Origin: Amylostereum areolatum
Taxonomy: Eukaryota > Basidiomycota > Agaricomycetes > Russulales > Stereaceae
Assembly: GCA_012932865.1 (NCBI GenBank)
Contig: SAXG01000010.1
Location: forward strand, 992,001-1,056,000
DNA length: 64,000 bases
Reading direction: 5' to 3'
Shown: one piece after another, positions 1 to 11,339 of the stretch
Numbering within the stretch: position 1 is the stretch's first letter
How the letters are laid out: the number at the start of each line of letters is the position of its first letter
Translations under genes and position numbers: made by a program
Notes under the pieces: generated by a model
The model's database searches: none
What the model was told of the DNA's origin: nothing
The model's input: only the letters and a program-made list of their open reading frames with translations

Positions 1-1360
1 GCAGACGGGCGGCCCGGGTAAGATCGCGGCTCCTCTCTCCACCTTCGCGCATACTCATGCTTGCGTTCTGCGTCGTACCAGACGGCGATCTCGGATCCAG
101 TGAGTGTTCTCTGCGAGCTGAGGGTACGGAAACGAGTGCTGACGGTGGAGCGGGACAGACGAGATCCTCCTCAGCTCGGACAAGACCGTCGCCGTCATCG
201 ACGGCAGCGGCGTGCTCGCCGACCCCGCGGGTATCAATCGCGAGGAGCTCATCCGCCTCGCGAAGCTGCGCGTGCCCGCGAGCAACTTCGACACGTCCAA
301 GCTGAGCAAGGACGGGTACCTCGTCCGCGTCGAGGACCAAGATGTCAAGCTTCCCTGTGCGTCATTCCTCCGTCTGAAAGTGGGGGAGAGGTTGGCTGAC
401 GAGTCCGCCGGGATGGTCGTAGCTGGGGAAGTTGTGATGGACGGTACGGACTTTAGGAACGGGGCCCATCTCCGGTTCAAGGCTGACTTGCTCGTTCCCT
501 GTGGCGGACGGTAAGCACGCGGTTCCCCGCTCCTCGAACGACCCGGTCTCATGGGATGCGTGATAGCCCGGAGGCGGTCAACATCTCGAACGTCGCGGCG
601 CTGGTCGACGCCGAGGGCAAGCCTCACTTCAAGTACATCGTCGAGGGCGCGAACTTGTTCTTCACGCAGCAGGCCCGGCTCTACCTCGAAAAGCGCAAGG
701 TCGTGCTCTTCAAGGACTCGAGCGCGAACAAGGGTAGGGCCTATCCGCCCCCGTCCACTCATCCACGCACACACTTGCTGACCCTTTCTCCCTCCAGGCG
801 GCGTGACGAGCTCCTCGCTCGAAGTCCTCGCCGGCCTCGCGCTCGCGACGGACGAGTACGTCGACCTGATGATCTTCAAGAACAACCAGCCCTCCGCCTT
901 CTACCAGTCCTACGTCCGCGACATCCAGGCGAAGATCACCGAGAACGCCGCGGCCGAGTTCGCGTGCATCTGGCGCGAGTACCAGCGGTGCGCGGGCGCC
1001 AAGGCGCGCACCACGATCTCGGACGAGCTTTCGGGCACGCTCAATCGGCTCCAGGCGGAGCTCGAGGGCTCGGATCTGTTCGAGGACCGCCCGAGTCGGG
1101 AGGGCGTGCTGCGCAGGGCGATCCCGAAGACGCTGGTGGAGAAGATCGGGCTCGAGGCGCTCACGCAGAGGCTGCCGGAGCCGTACCAGCGCGCGCTGTT
1201 CTCGAGCTGGGTCGCGTCGCACTTTGTGAGCCTTTCTTTTTCGTCCGGGATCCGGCGTTCGAGGCGGTGGCTGATGGATTTTGGCGGGCAGATTTACAAG
1301 TACGGCGTGCGTGGGTCGAGCGTCGACTTCTTCCACTTCGCGCGGGACCTCGCGCACTGA
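1..1360 (+). CDS. GDH2: NAD-specific glutamate dehydrogenase, C-terminal part (5' end outside window)
   Basis: The large fungal NAD-dependent enzyme oxidatively deaminates glutamate to 2-oxoglutarate and ammonium, linking nitrogen catabolism to the TCA cycle. Exons read 1-17, 82-99, 159-356, 423-510, 567-733, 798-1225 and 1292-1360, and every junction has GT-AG ends and keeps frame. Joined exons give TGGPDGDLGSNEI, then KTVAVIDGSGVLADPAGIN, CGGRPEAVNISN and VEGANLFFTQQARL, which are dinucleotide-binding and core-domain motifs I recognise from this family. The end reads SSVDFFHFARDLAH and a TGA. About 360 residues are visible; the family protein is around 1,000-1,050, so most of the gene lies upstream. 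No frame disruption was needed here, unlike most genes downstream. The 3' flank is about 2 kb of noncoding sequence. Confidence 0.93.
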
Positions 1361-3375
1361 ACGCACCGAGCTTTGTGAGGCCGAAGTTGAGCTGGCGGGG
1401 CGTTGCCGAGGACGGGATGGCAAGCGTAAATAAGTAAGATACATATTCGCACTAATGGACGGGCCGGAAGAGGATCCTGGGCCCGATGTATACGGTCACT
1501 ACGCGATACGATGTTGCGTTTTGGAGCAGTACAAGTAAGACTGGCAATGTACAATACACTTTATCGTTTCCCAACTTGGTTCGTATGCGTGGGAAGGTTG
1601 ACGGGATATGGTCGGGCTCTAAGAAGGGGGGAAGTGTCTCCGACTATCCGTTCAATAAAGCATGGTCTGTGAAGTATAAGTGAGTCCAGAGGGGACGACA
1701 GATTGGACTGACGTCCAACACCGAACGCGTCAGTGACCAGTCGACCATTGTTTGACCGTGAGAAATCGCAATAAGTGACGGTGGTGCGGGACTCGGACGC
1801 AACGCCGTATGCACACATACTTGTTCTTTGCCGTGGCCTTTATTACCGACAGAATGCTGCACTTTTCTTGCTATGATGGCGAGGACAGTACTATGTAGTT
1901 GGACTCGGCGAATCTTGGAGAATGCGATAGTCGAGGTCACGTGAAACAGCTCGGTACCACGACCTACCACGACTTACAAAGCCTTTTTGGTAGTCATCAG
2001 GCTCTCCGCCTCCATCTCCCCTTTCTGTGTCAACTTGAGCTTAACATCCGCCGACGGCACGACGCCTATCCAAGCATATCTCATCTCCACCTTCAGGCTT
2101 TCTCAGTCAGCTCCGAGGAATCCCGTGGTATGTATCGCATGTAACGCATACAGTTACAGTAACGGTGTTCTAGGTAGTCGTTCTGCTCAACCTTGTTTCT
2201 GATCCATGCGCCTGCCTGTGTATATGGGTACCTACTACAGTACCGTATAACATTCATCTTGTTCAGCACGGCGCGCATCATGCTGACTCTTGTCTGGTAC
2301 TTATGTACAGGTGGACTACTTCTACGGTGCCGCGTCTGTTTGCTCGGTAGATCCGCCTTCCTCCGGAACGACGTCTATGGCAGGTCTCTACCGGAAAATG
2401 CTGCCCAACGGCAGGGGTTTCTCGACCCGTCTCTCAGCACCAGCCTATCACAACGAGGGAAAGCACCATGTCAAACGTGCTCAGCACCCGGAGGCGTCAT
2501 CTCCGACCGCGTCTGAGAACGGCAGGCCCAGCCCACGCCAGTAGGGCGCAACGCTTCGCTTCAAACTCGAGCCACTGAAGTTGAAGAGCCGACAGGATCC
2601 CGACGGCCACGGCATTGCGGCATCGACGAGAATGCAGGCAGGATTGAAGAGATTTGGATGAAACCGTGGTAGGCCGGAGTTGGAGGTGGGGACGTGCGCA
2701 ACACGTTGGAGCCTGGCGAGAGGACAGCCAGCCCTCCCGCTGGCCTCCCTCGGGAAGTTACGGCTGAGTGCTGATCCCCCAAGTCCGAGAGGGATGCAAA
2801 GGATGTGGTCGGGGAGGCGATTCCGCGACGGCGAAGGTCGTGCGTCGGTGGCGCTGCAGACTCAAGCTTCGGCCAGGGCTCGGGACGCTCTGGTTGGCTG
2901 CGACACGCTCGAGTTCCTACTGGCGCCGCGAGCCTGCAGAGGGCGTCTGAGCTCTGCAGACCCTTCCGTAAGTCCCCTAGCTCCGCTATCAGCTCAACGG
3001 GTCGGTATATAAGCCCCGGCCGGGGAGGGACATGGGATACTGCCCCAGGCCCGTTCACCTCCCGTCTCTGCTCTCCCCGCGCCCCGTCGCCTCCCCCCGT
3101 TCTCGTTCGGCAGCCTTTCCGGCCTCAAGCCATTCTGCGATGTTGGCGGTAGAGCTCGAGCCGAGTGACGATCCGGTGCGTGCGAGCGACATCCATCGCT
3201 TCCCCGACCCCGACACTCACACCTTCGGTCCTGGGGTTAGTTATTAGACAGGCAGGCCCTTTCTGACGGATTGAAGGCGCATGTGCAGCGTCCAGATGGT
3301 GAGTGCTGCGTGTGCTGTACTCTCCTGCGTCCGTCGCCGACGCATCGTCCCTCTGTCCCTCAGTACATCCCCTCC
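1361..3375. other. Intergenic, about 2 kb, no gene recognised
   Basis: Between the dehydrogenase stop and the kinase start I see only short open stretches on both strands (for example on the minus strand at 2561-3058) without family motifs or a convincing splice pattern. The right end carries a TATA-like element near 3006 followed by a CT-rich tract, so it probably includes the kinase promoter and leader. Confidence 0.5.
3006..3013 (+). promoter_or_regulatory. TATA-like element upstream of the kinase gene
   Basis: TATATAAG followed about 40-100 bp downstream by a strongly pyrimidine-rich tract, as often seen at fungal start sites. It is about 360 bp before the proposed ATG at 3376, so the leader would be long or spliced. 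A short ATG-led stretch at 3140-3175 ending at a GTGCGT donor could be part of that leader. Confidence 0.35.
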
Positions 3376-5424
3376 ATGTCGCCCGGTGCCACCAAGCTCA
3401 GCAGGGCAAAGTCGAACGCGTCCCACTTTGTCCGCGCCGCCGAACTCGACCTCGCCTACACCACCAAAGTACTAGACGTTCTCCGTGATGCCTCTCCTCG
3501 TATTTAAGGCCAACAGACAGATGCAGGTGAGCCTAGTGCCGATGTCTGCTGTGCGACTGATCAGGGTGGACGCTGACGTGACGACATGGCACGAATGTAG
3601 AAGGAGACCTTCGCGATGTCCGCCGTTCCAGCCTCCCACGCGCCCCTCGTCCTCGCCCTGAACGACAGCCGACCCACCGACGTCTACCGAGTCTTCTCCC
3701 GACCCATCACCGGCACCCACATCCCTCTTCCTCCTTCCCTTCCTCCTCCTCCTCCGCCTACTCTCTCGACTCCCTCTCCCACCACGTCCCCAAATCCCCC
3801 TTCCCCGCGCCCCAACTCCAACCCACCTCCCCCAAGCCCTCAGCCGCGCCCCCCTCCGCCCCCCTCCCCACCGCCGGACGCCGCATCTCCCTCGCCGACT
3901 TCGACGTCCTCAAGCTCCTCGGCACCGGCAACCTCGGCGAGGTCTACCTCGCCCGCGACCGCGCCACGAAGCGTGCGCGTCGCGCTCAAGGTCGTCTCCA
4001 AGGACATCATGGCCGCGCTCCATTTCGCCGATGACGACATGCTGATGGAGCAGCGCGTCATGCGCGGCCTCGAGAGCATGCCCGGCGCCCTCCGCCTCCT
4101 CGCGAGCTGGCACGACAGCGCGCACTGGTACCTCGCCACCGAGTGCATCGACAACGGCGACCTGCGCTCGCAGATCCAGAAGGACCTCCTCTCGCCCGCC
4201 CACGTCCGCTTTTTTCGTCGCGCAGATCGTGAGTGCCCCCCCCCCCCCCCCCCGATCGTGCGCCTTTTTCTCAACGCGTCCGCCCAACAGCTCCTCTTGC
4301 TCGAGGACCTCCACGCCCGCGCCGTCCTCCACCGCGACGTCAAGCCCGAGAACATCCTCATCGACCGCGCGGGCCACGCCGTGCTCGCCGACTTTGGCAT
4401 CTCGCGCCAGTTCGCGGACGGCGCGGCCCCGCTCGCGAGCGAGGTCGTCGGCACGCTCTCGTACATGTCGCCCGAGATGGTCGCGCACGCCGCCTATTCG
4501 TACGAGGCGGACTACTGGGCGCTCGGCATCACCGCGTTCCAGATGCTCACGGGCGAGGTACGTTCTTTGGTTTTGGCGGTTTCCTTTCCCTCCCTCCTTC
4601 CGGGCTAACCGCGCCGCGCAGGTGCCGTTCGACGGGCCCGAGTGCAAGCCCCACGTCGCGGCCTCCGCCATCCTCGCCGACGAGGTCAAGTTCCGCGACT
4701 GTCACCACGTCGACGCCGTCGCGCAGGACTTCGTAGCGCAAGGTTCGTGGCCCGCGCGTCCCCGACGCCTATATACGCGCCCCTCGAGTTTAAGCTTAAG
4801 CTTGAACCCTCTCTCCTTTTTTTTTTCGCTCCAGGTCCTGGCGAAGAACCCCGCCGACCGCCCTTCCGTCGCAGCGATGAAAGCCCACCCGTTCTTCGCC
4901 GGCATGTGCGTCCTTACTCTCTCTCTCTCTCTCCCCGAGTCCCTCCCGTGCTGACCATTCTTTTTTTTTAATCTTCTCTTTTTCTTCTACTAGCGACTGG
5001 CCCGCCCTCGCCGGGCGCACCGCACCTTCGCCCTTCGTCGCGAAGCCCCCCGCGCCGCTCCCCACCGGCCGCGGCCTCGTCGTGCCCTCCGGAAAAGCCC
5101 TACGCGCCCTCCGCGGACCCGCACCCGTCCTTCACGTACGTCTCCGCGCCCCTCAACCGCACCGTCGTCTCCGCCCCGCCCGCCGCGCCCCTCGTCACCC
5201 GCCCCGCCGCCGCCCGCGCCGCACCCCCACCCCCACCCCAATCCAAACCCAAACCGAAATCCGGCGGCGTGCGCGCGCTCTTCGGCGGGTCCGGCAAGAC
5301 CGTGCCGACCGCGCCCCGGAACGCGAACTTGGTCAAGGACGGGAAGGTGACGGCGTGCGCGCCGCCGCGGAACAAGTTTCGGAACAAGGTGAAGGGCGTG
5401 TTTGGGCACGCGGGGCGGAAGTAG
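3376..5424 (+). CDS. Ser/Thr protein kinase, AGC-like, with several apparent frame breaks
   Basis: Probable exons are 3376-3468, 3521-3526 (6 nt, tentative), 3601-4228, 4291-4557, 4622-4742, 4835-4905 and 4994-5424. Kinase motifs appear in order: glycine loop LGTGNLGEVYLARD, the Lys motif VALKVV, HRDVKPENILI, DFGISRQF, GTLSYMSPEM and NPADRPSVAAMKAHPFF, followed by DWPALAG, which resembles the end of AGC-type catalytic domains. A Ser/Pro-rich region precedes the kinase and a basic Pro-rich tail follows. The frame changes at about 3720-3760 and 3975 (around the glycine loop), in a T run at 4210-4215, at the 4742 splice junction and near 5090. All catalytic motifs survive, so I favour sequence errors over a pseudogene, but cannot prove it. 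An 18-C run sits in the intron at 4236-4253. Substrate unknown. Confidence 0.75.
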
Positions 5425-6400
5425 GGAGGGAGGGGCCGTTGGCAACCGTACGTGCGCCTGGCGACGTACGATGTGCTCTACAGTACACCTCCTTTGTTTG
5501 CCTTTTCTTTTTGTCCACCGCGACGGGCGGCCTGGGCCTTTCGCGCTCTAGACGATCTTGAACCTTCTCATGGCCTCTGTTCTTGCTGTTGGATCCGGAA
5601 CGCACGCAAGCACGCACGCACGCTCAGAAATGGAGAACGCCCGCTTCGAACCGTCGACGTTGTTTCGAATATCTGTATAGCGTGTATTAGGTTTTCCCTC
5701 CACATATATAATCGGACAATGCAATACTTTTTATGATGATGTGTGGCGACGTGGTGGAGAATCATGTGTGAAGTGATGATGATATTGATGATATATATGG
5801 CCCATGGGACGAACTAGGGCAACTGTCAGTGGGTCTGGATATCGACATCGTATATACAATGATGTTGATGAGCGCGGCAGGCAGGCGACGGTGCGGCTGC
5901 ATGCGAACCGTGGAGATGGCATCGTGATATCCGTACTGATACGCCCTTGGCAAGATATTGTGGTTGCAAGGCATGCAGCGTATCATGTAGGGGTGATGCA
6001 GATGTGTGCGTGCGATTGATAAAGATGGCGAGATGAGCGAATCCTGACCGCATCCCGGTACAGTACAAGGGTCGACAAGGCCACCGCATCTACAGTGGCC
6101 TCTGCACGATGTGAAGAAACCCGGCCCAGTTCGCAGACGGAAAGCCTCAGGCTACGTGCGCCACGTGCAACGATGCATCACTTATTCTTAGCTTGTGTTG
6201 CCGATGCTGCACGGCGTCGGAAAGGAGAGCAAGCTCATTTTCATTCATAGCACCGGAAAGCAACCGTCAAGACAAGCGCTGGAGAACAAAACACACGGGC
6301 ACCTCTGCAGCTTCAAGGATCAACGCGCAAGGGGGATCCACGGTGGGGAGGGGGAAGAGAAACACTCCCTCGCCCGTGAGCCGTGGATACTTACTGGGAA
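5425..6400. other. Intergenic between a plus-strand and a minus-strand gene
   Basis: About 1 kb separating two convergent genes. AT-richer than the flanking exons and without recognisable coding content. It should hold both 3' ends. Confidence 0.5.
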
Positions 6401-7808
6401 TCAAAGCTGGGCTTGCAGCGCCTTTTGCTGGGCCTGCAGCGTCGTCGACACCGCGGGGCATCCCTTGCCGGAGCCGTTCAGGTTCTGGAGCGTGACGAGC
6501 GAGGTGTTGATGCGCGCGAGCTGGGACTGCACCGAGCCGTCCGTCGGGAAGCTCACGGCCACGCTCGGGTTGTTCACGGCGTGACCGGCGGCGACGTCCG
6601 CGGTCAGGTGCTGCAGGAGGGGAAAGGTCGGGTTTCCGAAGAGAGGACAAGGGGGGGCGGGTTAGTCAGTACGGTGGGTCCCCCGTAAAAAGACAAGGGG
6701 GCCACCCGAGGGGTCGAACGCACCTGGATGAACGTGTCCCGGTCGGGCGGGCAGGCGCAGGGCACGGCGATCGGTTTGCCGTTCGCGCCGTCCACGGCGC
6801 CGTCACAGTCGCCCGTGCCTGTTGAGAAGACGAACGAGGGATGAGCGACCGCGGTTTCCCATTCAGTCGGCTGAGAAAGGAAAGGGGAAGGGGAAGGGGG
6901 GGAACGTACCGGTGGGGTTTTGGCCGGCGGTGAAGCCGAGGTCGGGCGCGAGCTGGGCGATTTCGGCGGCGGAGGGCGTGCCGGCGGGGCTGGAGCTGGA
7001 GGCGGGAGCGGAGGCGGCGGGAGCAGCGGGAGCTGGGGCTGGGGCTGCAGGGGTGGATGCGGGGGCGGCCGACGGGGCTGGGGCGGCGCCGCACTGAGCT
7101 GGGGCGGCGGGGGCGGCGGCGGGGGCAGAGGACGCACTGGCGGCTGGGGCGGAGGGCGCTGGGGCGGTGGACGTTCCGGCGTCGATGGCCTTTTGCTGGG
7201 CTGAGAACGTGGTGGAGGCGACGGGGCAGCCTTGTCCGGGCCCGTTCAGGTTTTGGAGCGTGACCGCGGCGGCGTTGAGCCGGGCGTTCTGCGAGGCTGG
7301 GGAGTCGTCCTCGGGGAAGGAGAGCTTGAGAGGGGAGCGGTGGGTGAGCAAGAACGGCTTTGCGCGGCGGCGGAGAGAGCGGGACGGTGATGATTACCTG
7401 GACGGTGGGGTTGTTCAGCACGTGGCCCGCGGCGACGTTCGCGTTCAGTTCCTGTTTCCGTCGGGAGCGTCACACACGCTCGAAGGGGGGGAATGAATGG
7501 GGTGGGAGAGACGGACCTGGATGAAGCTGGTGCGGTCGGGGGGGCAGGCGCAGGGGACCTTGACCGGGTTCCCGCTCGCGTCGTTCACCGCGCCGTCGCA
7601 ATCGCCGGTTCCTGCGCGCTCCAAAGTCAATACGAACGCGTCTTTTTTCATCGCTGGAGGGGGCGGGGAGCACTTGCCGGTGGGGTTCACGCCCGCGGCG
7701 TGGCCGAACTGGGGGACTAGGTCGGGGTTGACGTCGCGGCGGGTGATGGGGATCGAGGAGACGGTGGCGACGAGCACGGCAGGCGAGGAGGGTGCTTGCG
7801 AACTTCAT
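6401..7808 (-). CDS. Secreted protein with two tandem copies of an Agaricomycete domain
   Basis: Exons on the minus strand are 7808-7678, 7611-7517, 7451-7398, 7324-6910, 6818-6724 and 6610-6401. The protein begins MKFASTLL with a hydrophobic signal-like stretch. Two homologous units follow, each with NPTGTGDCDGA, a PCACPPDR motif, FIQ, a V-AGH--NNP segment and a Q-NLNG-G-GCP motif. An Ala/Pro/Ser-rich linker of about 60 residues joins them. The intron inside NPTG is at the same codon and phase in both copies: GC-AG in copy 1 (7677-7612) and GT-AG in copy 2 (6909-6819). The intron after FIQ is also shared. A one-base excess near 7775-7785 breaks the signal peptide frame. I recognise this as a repeated extracellular domain seen in wood and litter fungi, but know no function. 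It may be wall-associated. Confidence 0.8.
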
Positions 7809-8003
7809 GGCTTTATTTTGGACGCGTGGAACGGAGGATAGAGGAGGCAACGTCGGTGGCGGGGAGAGCTAGCTCGTGGAAGAAAAGAATGGAGGGTACG
7901 CTCAGCGTGAAGGAGAGTGAGAACGGCCGACGCGGTCGACGGAGACGAGAGAGAGGAGGGGGGAGAAAACAAAGGTGGGTTGAAGTGGCGAACAATGGCC
8001 TCC

Positions 8004-8014
8004 CTTTTTATATA
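8004..8014 (-). promoter_or_regulatory. TATA-like element of the secreted repeat protein gene
   Basis: Read on the minus strand this is TATATAAAAAG, about 200 bp before the ATG at 7808, with a purine/pyrimidine-biased leader between. Position and sequence suit a core promoter; no further proof. Confidence 0.4.
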
Positions 8015-8371
8015 TGTTTCACTCGGTCTGTGGACGGATGGAGGTCCCCACGGCGGCGTGCGGCGGCGTGGGACAGCCCCGAGCGTTGTCTCCATCGAAA
8101 CGTCCGTTCGCGTCCGCTTTAAGCTTGCGGTGGACCTTGATCAGACCTGAGACAGCTGTCGTCGGCGTCGAGCAGGATCAGCTCTGATCAGAAGAGGTCG
8201 AACAAACGCACAATGTCGTTCGTCGCCAAGGTGCATATTGTGGATGATATCCCTTATCGGAGGGTTATCCGATAATGTAACCCTGTAATACGCGCTCGGT
8301 GCCTGACTCTTTCCACTGTACTTATCCCTCGGCCTCGACGATCGCGAGGAGATCACAAACCAGACGCAACG

Positions 8372-10058
8372 ATGTCCGCAGAATCGACCCCAGAACGCCC
8401 GATGCTGTTCGCGGCATCGCGGACGGACAGCACCTTCCACGAGATCCCGGTGATGTGCGCCCCCGCTCTGCCCCCACCTCCGATTCATGTGCTCACGGTC
8501 GGATTGACAGAGATCTGAAAGGCGCGACGAGCACCGACCCGCTTGAGCGAAGGGCCCTCGCAGATCTCATCCGGGACGCCTGCGTCAACGTCGGGTTTTT
8601 CTACGGTGCATACACTGACCGCATTTCCCCAGCATATATGCACTCATCCTCGCCCGGTTTTCGCCCCCCAGTCACGAACCACGGCATCCCAGAGCCCACC
8701 ACCTCCGGCGCGTTCGATGCCGCGCAGCGCTTCTTCGGCCTGTCGCTCGAAGACAAGATGAAAGTACGCCGTGTCATATATGCGCTCCATCGCTTACTGT
8801 ACCCATGCGTGTCCAGCTCGACATCCACGCCACGCCCAATTTTAAAGGCTACACCAAGCTCCTCGGCGAGAACACCAATCCCGCCAACCGCGGGGACATG
8901 CACGAAGGGTTCGATCTCGGCTGGGAGCGCGAGCGCGATCGTGCGGAGGAGAGGAAGGGCGACGGGTCGATGGCGGGCGTGAACGTGTGGCCTCCCGAGG
9001 GTTCTCTCCCCGGCTTTCGCAGCGCGGCCTTAGCGTACTAGTACGTGTCCTCAGGGCCCCCTGCTCACCCCGCATATATGCTCATGTTTTTTTTTTCGTG
9101 CGGAGGGCAGCCACGCCGCCGTACGCCTCGGCCAGTTCCTCTTCCCGCTCTTCGCGCTCGCGCTCGACCTCCCCGAGACGTTCTTCGACGACAAGGTGCG
9201 TCCGACGCCCCGCAGACCAGGCTTCCCGCGCTCCTCCTTCTCAATCCCCGCGATCGACTATGTAGACCACGACCCCGGCCGCGATCATGCGCCTGCTTTA
9301 CTACCCACCGCAAACCGGCAGTCGCGGACGACCGCACGCTCGGGATCGGCGCGCACACGGAGTGAGCGGTCTCGTCTGCCGTCTCGATGCCCGTGACCGA
9401 CGCGCGCTTCTCGCTGACGATACAAGCTTTTAGTTACGAGGTGCGGCTTGCAGGCGCTGAGGACTGGTTTCCGGACATTGACGCGTGACGGTCCCGGATG
9501 GGGCAGTGTTTCACGATACTGTGGCAGCAGGACGGGGTGCAGGCGTTGCAGGTTCTCAACGCGAGCGGGAAGTGGCTCGACGCCGTCCCGATTCGGGGCG
9601 CGCTCGTGGTGAAGTAAGCGTCTGCCATGTCCTTCACCGGTCACCCCGCGCGCCTTTTCTGATCTGTGGTCTGCTCGGATCAGCATCGGGGACCAGCTCG
9701 CGCGATGGACGAGTGCGTGATCCCGTTTTTTTGCTTCCAAGTGTCCGGCCGTGTCTGTCTGCTGAGGGAAGAAATCGGGGGTGCACTCAGACGACGTGTT
9801 CAAGTCCACGGTCCACCGCGCGATCAACCGCTCGGGCGTCGAGCGGTACTCGATCCCGCTCTTCTTTGGGACGGACTACGACGTCGTCCTCGACGTGCGC
9901 ATCCCACCTCTTCCTCCCTCGAACACTCATGCGTATATCCCTCCTTCCAGACGCTGCCGAGCTGCGTGTCGGAGGACGCCCCGGCGAAGTACGCGCCGGT
10001 GCTGGCGGGCGACTACGTCAAGGCGCGGCTCGAGGCGACGTACGCGCATTCGAAGTAG
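8372..10058 (+). CDS. 2-oxoglutarate/Fe(II) oxygenase, isopenicillin-N-synthase-like
   Basis: Eleven exons: 8372-8454, 8511-8605, 8672-8763, 8817-9040, 9111-9195, 9266-9361, 9434-9440, 9507-9613, 9684-9712, 9791-9894, 9951-10058. The N-terminal EIPVIDL and FFYVTNHGI motifs are typical of the family's DIOX_N region. The catalytic core has HTDYECFTILWQ (iron ligands His and Asp), then STVHRAINRSGVERYSIPLFF, giving the distal His and the R-x-S that holds 2-oxoglutarate. Members hydroxylate, desaturate or cyclise small molecules; the substrate here is unknown. The exon at 9434-9440 is only 7 nt and completes the iron-ligand Asp codon plus Tyr-Glu. An extra base near 9320 breaks the frame inside PPQTG-DDRTLGIGAHT. 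Otherwise full length, about 305 residues. Confidence 0.88.
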
Positions 10059-11339
10059 ATTTCCCGCATGGGCGCGGTTCGGTGCCCTCGGGAGCGGGCA
10101 GAAGATGATCGCACGGTGGTTCGATGTTGACGGTGAGGCTGACAGCTCTGTTGTATGGGGAGCGAGCAGGTCCTGGGTTCCCTTCACCTCGTCCAATGGG
10201 CATGTGCTACACTGGACGGCGGAGGCCCATCTGGTGCCCGCGGGGTGGGAGAGATGTATTATCTTTGAACTGAATTGACTGTACAATCCCCCAGACGCCC
10301 TGGAATAAATAGAACCATGGGATAGTGGAACGGTGGGGCAGGTACCCGCGCGCGCTGGGCGTGCTTGCGGTATCTGTGCTCTCGATTTGACATAAGGATC
10401 TATGTGCAGGTCCCTCGCGCGGCCTGGCTGTCCGTCCAAACGCATTCCTCTCGTCGAGGGCCCGGGTAGACAGGCGTAAGTGTATGTTTGTCTCGTTCTA
10501 CTGAACGAACTTACCACGGCTCTCGGAGGAGCCTGTGGGCTTTTCATCTCCTTTCGTGAGCGGGGCATATCATGTCAACGCCTGCAGGCGGCGGCTGCGC
10601 AGGTGCTACCTAGTATTACACGCGTAGCGCACGCTCCTCGGTAAGTAACTTATAGCCAGCTGCCAGGGTCAGCCTCAGATCTGCGCGCGCGCGCTTTACT
10701 ATGTGATAATGCGCACCGCCCGACGCACACAACGTCCCGCCCTTCGACTCACCTGCGCGCAGAGAGCCAGTCTGCGGATCGGAGGCCTCGTGGCGTGTCG
10801 ATCTTTCTTCTGTCGAGCATTGCGCTGAAGGGAATTCGAAATATTCAATAAGGCGGCGTAGTTTACTGCGCCTGCCTTTCGACACCCCCGGCGATCTGCC
10901 ATCCCGCCGCTCTCCCGCCACTGGCAGAGTCCCATCCCGACATCCGCCCATCTCGCCGCACCGAACTCCACAACATGAAGCATCCCCGTCGCCATCGAAC
11001 CCCCGCCGCTTGTTCGTCGTCGCGCACCCCCGTTTGTTCTTTGTGGAGCAACGCTTCGGCTTCGCGGCGGTGGGGGGCTTGATATAAATACGCGTCGACG
11101 GGGGTCGTGGCTGTTATTTTAGGACCCGCGCCTGCACCCTGCCCTTTTGCCTCCGCACGCAGCGCCAGCCACGCTCCCGAATCTTCCGTTCTTTTTCACT
11201 TCCGCAGTCGCTTTGTCCGGATACAAAGCACTCTCGAGCCCCCCCTAAACAGCCCCTGGAGCCCGCTTTTCGCCCGCACACGCACCTATCTTTCTTCTTC
11301 TCCTTACGACCGTCTTTCTCCCACCGCACATCTTCAACC
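10059..11339. other. Intergenic, about 1.3 kb, no gene recognised
   Basis: Lies between two plus-strand genes. I found no family motif or convincing exon. The right third is pyrimidine-rich and contains a TATA element, so it serves as promoter and leader of the GH16 gene. Confidence 0.5.
11083..11090 (+). promoter_or_regulatory. TATA box of the GH16 gene
   Basis: TATAAATA about 250 bp upstream of the ATG at 11340, followed by a C/T-rich leader. This is the best core-promoter match in the gap. Confidence 0.5.

Noticed and set aside
2561..3058. 165-codon open stretch on the minus strand
   Set aside because: Pro/Arg/Ser-rich with no motif, no splice context, and overlapping the likely kinase promoter.
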